From Delphinus delphis (taxonomy: Eukaryota; Chordata; Mammalia; Artiodactyla; Delphinidae): 64,000 bases of DNA. The stretch spans positions 58,496,947-58,560,946 of the forward strand of contig NC_082696.1 in NCBI RefSeq assembly GCF_949987515.2. Direction: 5' to 3'. Below are positions 58,440 through 64,000 of this stretch, in pieces. Numbering within the stretch: the first letter of the stretch is position 1; the number at the start of each line of letters is the position of its first letter. Under the pieces are notes generated by a model. It did not search any database and had not been told where the DNA came from. It saw nothing but the letters and a program-made list of their open reading frames with translations. The translations under genes and the position numbers were made by a program.

Positions 58440-58800
58440 ACTTGACTACTTGAACGGTAAGTGTGTTAAGCCAGATAACAGAGATATGGACAAAGTGCAA
58501 AGGGAGCAGAAAAAGGGAGATTCACAGAAGCTTTGGTGTCAAGGCATCAATACAAGTTTACTGCGGGGAAGAGTGGTCCAAGCTGCTAAAACACAGAGTC
58601 AGACATGAGCGTGAATTGTTTGGAAAATAGTGCAAAGCTTCTCATGAATAACTGGGCTTCAGATTCTTGAGGGCAGGGGATTGGTGGGATATGCGGCATG
58701 TGAGGTAAATTGGGGCCAGATTGTGAAGGGACTTTTATGCTATAATGAGGGAGAAAAACCTCAGTTTTGAACCCAACTTGTTAACGGCTGTGCAACAAAA
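58440..58800 (-). mobile_element. Possible L2 relic
   Basis: 'GGGGCCAGATTGTGAAGGGACTTTTATGCTATAATGAGG' resembles antisense L2 'GGCCAGATCATGCAGGGCCTTGTAGGCCA'. Upstream similarity is faint. Confidence 0.4.
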
Positions 58801-61300
58801 ACTTGACCTGAGTATTGAGAGGGTTGTGGTTCTTTCTAGGACTTTCTGCTTCATTATGCATAAGACTCGGGTAATAAACAGGCAATTAGTTGACATAAAA
58901 TTATTTATTATTCAATTATGTGACATCATGATGGTCAATATCCAAGAATTTGGCTTTTTTGAAACTGAAACCTGAAGAGTTAGAATGATATATAACATAT
59001 AGAAGCAAATTAAAAAGTTATAACTAATAGATCTGGCACTATTATTAATTAAGGATAATCAACAAATAGGGTCACTCTATTGGAATGAAGGGTTGAGATA
59101 ACTGTCTGGATAATTGACACCCAGAACCCTAGTTGACCCAAATTACCTGAGGTTTTTGACTTTAATTATGCAATTAGTTGCCTCTAATTCCCCATTTTGC
59201 TTTGCCAGCACACTACATCATGACTAAATAGGCCACCAAAAAGGAAATGAAGTTCTCAGCAAAAGATGATCAGAAACTATTTCAAAGGGCACCTGACAAG
59301 CATGTGAACGGCAGTTATAGGGTGACTTCCAAGAGCAAACAGTACTATATTTCTAATGCTGTTAATCTGAGATAAAATTACTTCTTATTTTAAAGGAAAT
59401 CAACTATTTAAATTGTGCTTAAATTGCTGAAAATTCTAAAGGACTCCATACCGAATGAGGACAACATCCTTTTCCCTTGGTTTTATATCCTAATATAATT
59501 TTGTGCATGGGTACTTATACCTGTGAATGTTTTCTTTTCTTAAACATTTGGTTTCTGCTGTCTGGAGATGTGCCTCTTGTTTTTGTGAAGATTCTATAGA
59601 GGACAGTGGTCACGTGACTCTCACTCCACTGCTTGTACACAAACAGAACCATCTAAAGCAAATATTAGACGTTGACAACTTACAGTAGAGACAGATTTTT
59701 GAAAAATAAACAAATACCTGTACTTTTAAAAATAGGCTCCTAAGTAAGGAAGTACAGACCAAAAAATAAGAAAATATACTCTCTGCCTTTTTTTCCTTAG
59801 TGCGTCAGAGTTAAAAATCAAATCAATATCATTTCAGTGTGAGATAGTGGCTACAGCATGTAGACATCAGCAGAGTAATTAAAAAGCCAATGAGTTTACT
59901 TGGTAAGATGTAATTTAGCCATAGTCAGTGGCTGCTTCCAAGAAATCTATTTACCCCCAAGTATCCTCAGGCATGGATGGGAGAGTGTGAAATGATGGAA
60001 TTTTAGTTATCCTTGTATGTAGCAAATTTCAATTACCACTTCTTCTGTAAAAAAAAATTGTTATAGTAATATTACCTTGAAGTTCCCCAAGCTTACAGGC
60101 ACCAGAGATTTAAGAGCAAAAACATTTCTGTTTTACTGATTCTGAAAACCTCACTTCATAGATCCACACCCCCCTCCCCATTGGTTAGAAATTCCTTGAT
60201 TCAACTACAATGCCTGCTGTTTCTAGAGCTTGGGTGGGATGCCTGCTTAGAAACAACTTGTGGAAAACAACAATAAAACTTTGTTTCTGAAGTGTTTTGA
60301 TAAAGTGTACCCAGATTCTCCAGAGAGATTTTCACCCACAATTTAACACATAATGAGACCTTGCTACTTTTATGACACACTTCAGAAAGACCAAGATATG
60401 CACAGAAGCGCAGGAGTTGGAAAATAGGTTTCAGGTCAAGCGCCAATCCCCATAGACTGTTAGTGCGGCCCTGTGCTGAGACCATCACCAGGAAAAAAAA
60501 GGTACATTTCATTAGCAATGTCTGCTATGCAGGCCTGCAGGAGGCGTGGAGGCCAGCTATCGTTGCTTGGCTCATTAGAACAGGCTTTTAGGGAAGCATT
60601 TCAAAGTGAGGCCACAGATTCGCATCTTTTTGGCCTTCTGCCTTCAAGAGTTGTGTTTTTTTCTTTCCCTATGCCACCTAAAACAATACTTTGAACATGA
60701 AGACATGGGGCAAACACTCCTCTGATGACCTCATTGTCCCCAAGTAGGAAGCAATACCTTTGCCATTGACCTGCCATAAATGCCTCAGGCCCTCGCTGAG
60801 AGTTATCTGTAATGTTACATTAAATCTTTTTAGTTCAACATTTCTATATCGTTATGGCAGAGATGTTCAGTATCGTCATGGTTTTGAAGAAAAGGTTTTC
60901 CCAAGTGTAAATGATTATAAACATTTAATGTTCTTGTCTTCTTAACGTGTTTTATATAAAAAGTTTTATTCTCTTCTACAGAAACCTATAGAGTCATTAG
61001 TAACTTTTGGAAAAATTTTAATTATTAACTAGTTTGTTTTTTACCATTTCCCACCTGAAGAGTAGAAAATTGACCTTTATCATTTTACTTTGAGGAAGAG
61101 GAACATTGATCAAGGGAAACATTGATCAAGAGAATACACTACATAGGTACTTGATACAGGCAAGTCTGAGGCCATTTTCTAATGAAAAATTCTAGAGCTG
61201 TGCTCTTCTCACAGGCTGGGCATCTTCCAGGGCCGTCAACTTCCCAGCATGAAAGCAACAGTGCAATTTCTTGCTCAAATGATACTGAATACATCTTGTA
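58801..61300. other. Unique sequence, nothing recognised
   Basis: Only a 16 bp-period duplication of AACATTGATCAAG at 61102-61130 stands out. Confidence 0.4.
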
Positions 61301-61470
61301 GAGCTGCACTGCCCAGTGCAGTAACCACTAGCTAAACGTGGCTATTTAAACGAAAATGAATGAAAATCAAATAAAATGGAAAATCCAGTTCCTCAGTCAC
61401 AAAAGCCACACTTCAAGAGCTCAACAGCCACAGGTGGCTTGTGGCTACCCTTACAGGACAGTGCAGAGCA
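61301..61470 (+). mobile_element. hAT-type non-autonomous DNA transposon remnant
   Basis: Terminal inverted repeats are visible: CTGCACTGCCC at 61304-61314 against GGACAGTGCAG at 61456-61466 (one mismatch when reverse-complemented). The interior words 'ACTTCAAGAGCTCAACAGCCACAGGTGGCTTGTGGCTACC' fit a common mammalian hAT MITE whose name I cannot fix. Confidence 0.75.
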
Positions 61471-61724
61471 GATAGAGAACATTTCCATTATCGCAGAAAG
61501 TTCTATTAGAAGATGTATTTTAGAAGGTTCCCCCATTGGCAGAAGACAGTGGTGATTCGATCCCCACTCTGCACCCCTCACATAGTTTGAACATCCATAG
61601 AGCAGAGACAGAACTAGAAAGCAAATTTTCCTAGTATATTCAGCTTTCAGATTTACCTTTCTCCATTTATAAATTAACATATTTACTTATTGACACTGTC
61701 ACAATAGCCTTCCTATTTTAAGAC
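61471..61724. other. Unique sequence, nothing recognised
   Basis: No supported feature. Confidence 0.4.
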
Positions 61725-64000
61725 TGGATTTTTTTATTTTTAATAGCTTCATTGGAGTATAATAGCTTTACTGTGGTGTATTAGTTTCTTTTTTATAACA
61801 AAGTGAATCAGCTATACATATACGTATATCCCCATATCCCCTCCCTCTTGCGTCTCCCTCCCACCCTCCCTATCCACCCCTCTAGGTGATCACAAAGCAC
61901 CAAGCTGATCTCCCTGTGCTATGTGGCTGCTTCCCACTAGCTATCTATTTTACATTTGGTAGTGTATATATGTCAATGCTACTCTCTCACTTCGTCCCAG
62001 CTTCCCCTTCCCCTTCCCCATGTCTTTAAGTCCATTCTTTAGGTCTGCATCTTTATTCCTGTCCTGCCCCTAGCTTTTTCAGAACCTTTCTTTTTAAATT
62101 TTAGATTCCATACATACGTGTTAGAATACTACACATATTTGTTTTTCTCTTTCTGACTTACTTCACTCTGTATGACAGACTCTAGATCCATCCACCTCAC
62201 TACAAATAACTCAATTTCATTTCTTTTTATGGCTGAGTAATATTCCACTGTATATATGTGCCACATCTTCTTTATCCATTCATCTGTCAATGGACACTAA
62301 GGTTGCTTCCATGTCCTGGCTATTGTAAACAGAGCTGCAATGAACATTGTGGTACATGACTCTTTTTGAATTATGGTTTTCTCTGGGTATATGCCCAGTA
62401 GTGGGATTGCTGCGTCATATGGTAGTTCTATTTTTAGTTTTTTAAGGAAACTCCATACTGTTCTCCATAGTGGCTGTATCAATTTACATTCCCACAAAGA
62501 GTGCAAGAGGGTTCCCTTTTCTCCACACCCTCTCCAGCATTTATTGCTTGTAGATTTTTTTATGATGGCCATTCTGACTGGTGTGAGGTGATATCTCATT
62601 GTAGTTTTGATTTGCATTTCTCTAATGATTAGTGATGTTGAGCATCCTTTCATGTGTTTGTTGGCAATCTGTATATCTTCTTTGGAGAAATGTCTGTTTA
62701 GGTCTTCTGCCCATTTTTGGATTTGGTTGTTTGTATTTTTGATATTGAGCTGCATGAGCTGCTTGTAAATTTTGGAGATTAATCTTTTGTCAGTTGTTTC
62801 ATTTGCAAATACTTTCTCCCATTCTGAGGGTTGTCTTTTTGTCTTGTTTATGGGTTCCTTTGCTGTGCAAAAGCTTCGAAGTTTCATTAGGTCCCATTTT
62901 TTATTTTTGTTTTTATTTCCATTTCTCTAGGAGGTGGGTCAGAAAGGATCTTCCTGTGATTTATGTCATAGAGTGTTCTACCTATGTTTTCCTCTAAGAG
63001 TTTTATAGTGTCTGGCCTTACATTTAGGTCTTTAATCCATTTTGAGTTTATTTTTGTGTATGGTATTAGGGAGTGTTCTAATTTCATTCTTTTACATGTA
63101 GCTATGCAGTTTTCCCAGCACCACATATTGAAGAGGCTATCTTTTCTTCCTTGTATATTCTTGCCTCCTTTAACAAAGATAAGGTGACCATATGTGTGTG
63201 GATTTATCTCTGGGCTTTCATCCTGTTCCCTTGATCTATATTTCTGTTTTTGTGCCAGTACCATACTGTCTTGACTACTGTAGCTTTGTAGTATAGTCTG
63301 AAGTCCGGGAGCCTGATTCCTCCAGCTCCGGTTTTCTTTCTCAAGATTGCTTTGGCTATTCGGGATCTTTTGTGTTTCCATAAAAATTGTGAACTTTTTT
63401 GTTCTAGTTCTGTGAAAAATGCCATTGGTAGTTTGATGGGGATTGCATTGAATCTGTAGATTGCTTTGAGTAATATAGTCATCTTCACAATGTTGATTCT
63501 TCCAATCCAAGAACATGGTATATCTTTCCATCTGTTTGCATCATCTTTAATTTCTTTCATCAGTGTCTTACAGTTTTCTGCATACACGTCTTTTGTCTCC
63601 TTAAGTAGGTTTATTCCTAGGTATTTTATTCTTTTTGTTTCTGTGGTGAAGAGGAGTGTTTCCTTACTTTCTCTTTCAGGTTTTTCATCAATAATATATA
63701 GGAATGCAAGAGATTTCTGTGCATTAATTTTGTAACCTGCAACTTTACCAAATTCATTGATTAGCTCTAGTAGTTTTCTGGTGACAGCTTTAGGATTCTC
63801 TATGTATAGTATCATGTCATCTGCAAACAGTGACAGTTTTACTTCTTCTTTTCCAATCTGTATTCCTTTTATTTCTTTTTCTTCTCTGATGGCCATGGCT
63901 AGGACTTCCAAAACTATGTTGAATAATAGTGGTGAGAGTGGACAACCTTGTCTTGTTCCTGATCTTAGAGGAAATACTTTCAGCTTTTCACCATTGAGAA
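61725..64000 (-). mobile_element. Younger L1, 3' half, runs off the window
   Basis: The 3' terminus is at the left (TTTTTAATAGCTTCATTGG; the usual AATAAA has become AATGAA), followed by the antisense 3' UTR ('CTAGGTGATCACAAAGCACC', 'CTGTGCTATGTGGCTGCTTCCCACTAG') and ORF2. It has no SINE insertions. The 5' part, including ORF1 if present, lies beyond 64000, so the second target duplication cannot be checked. It is similar in structure to the 9.1-13.7 kb copy. Confidence 0.96.
62105..64000 (-). pseudogene. L1 ORF2 C-terminal half, frameshifted
   Basis: The reverse transcriptase catalytic FADD is intact (aspartate codons at 63819-63821 and 63816-63818). The frame carrying it is open from the window edge side to 63204, where the protein ends [10 protein letters not shown] frameshift near 63230 moves the reading to the frame that ends at 62887. 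Another near 62890 moves it to the frame 62887-62297, which carries the C-terminal zinc-knuckle-like C-X3-C-X7-H-X4-C motif ([13 protein letters not shown]...C) and stops early after RTWKQP. With three disruptions it cannot make a full protein. Decay looks lighter than in the 9-13 kb copy. Confidence 0.92.

Noticed and set aside
62105..64000. Possibility of an intact L1 at the window end
   Set aside because: The catalytic FADD is intact, but at least two frameshifts and a premature stop break ORF2 within the visible part.

Overview
The window looks like 64 kb of intergenic or deep intronic DNA from a cetacean, probably a toothed whale. The diagnostic signal is nine copies of a ~200 bp tRNA-Glu-derived SINE of the CHR-2 type, plus two members of the older CHR group. 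The L1 3' ends are of a cetartiodactyl type. No protein-coding gene, functional RNA gene, CRISPR array or operon could be supported. The only long readable protein remnants are broken reverse-transcriptase genes of L1 elements.

Layout. 1-9 kb: AT-rich unique sequence with MIR, L2 and SINE fragments. 9.0-14.3 kb: a layered repeat nest. An old L1 3' end was split by a younger 5'-truncated L1, which was itself hit by two CHR-2 SINEs; a long CHR SINE lies just downstream. 14-24 kb: mostly unique, with SINEs, MER5-like and L2/MIR fragments and a long (TG)n tract. 24.3-27.9 kb: a block of old L1 pieces on the minus strand. 28.4-30.4 kb: minus-strand L2 remnants, one split by an L1 3' end. 30.4-39.6 kb: mostly unique, with an MLT1-type LTR, a MIR and a G-rich tract. 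39.6-45.2 kb: repeat-dense, with a twin-primed (5'-inverted) L1, an old L1, an L2 split by an MLT1 LTR, an ERV-type LTR, a MIR and an ERVL-type LTR. 45-53.3 kb: four CHR-2 SINEs in alternating orientations, short L1 ends (one a tiny twin-primed copy) and another LTR-like repeat. 53-61.7 kb: mostly unique, with L2/MLT1/hAT fragments. 61.7-64 kb: the 3' half of a younger L1 on the minus strand that runs off the window.

The elements do not form a pathway. What can be read is a relative history of insertions: L2, MIR, MER5 and MLT1 fragments are the most decayed, old L1s next, then younger L1s, and CHR-2 SINEs last. Many insertions still carry target-site duplications, so their boundaries are exact. 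Family names come from recognition of consensus features by eye; subfamily assignment needs RepeatMasker. I found no convincing undescribed biological system. The best second looks are the two 5'-inverted L1s, the nested L1/SINE stack, the G-quadruplex-prone tract near 38.43 kb and two perfect hairpins.
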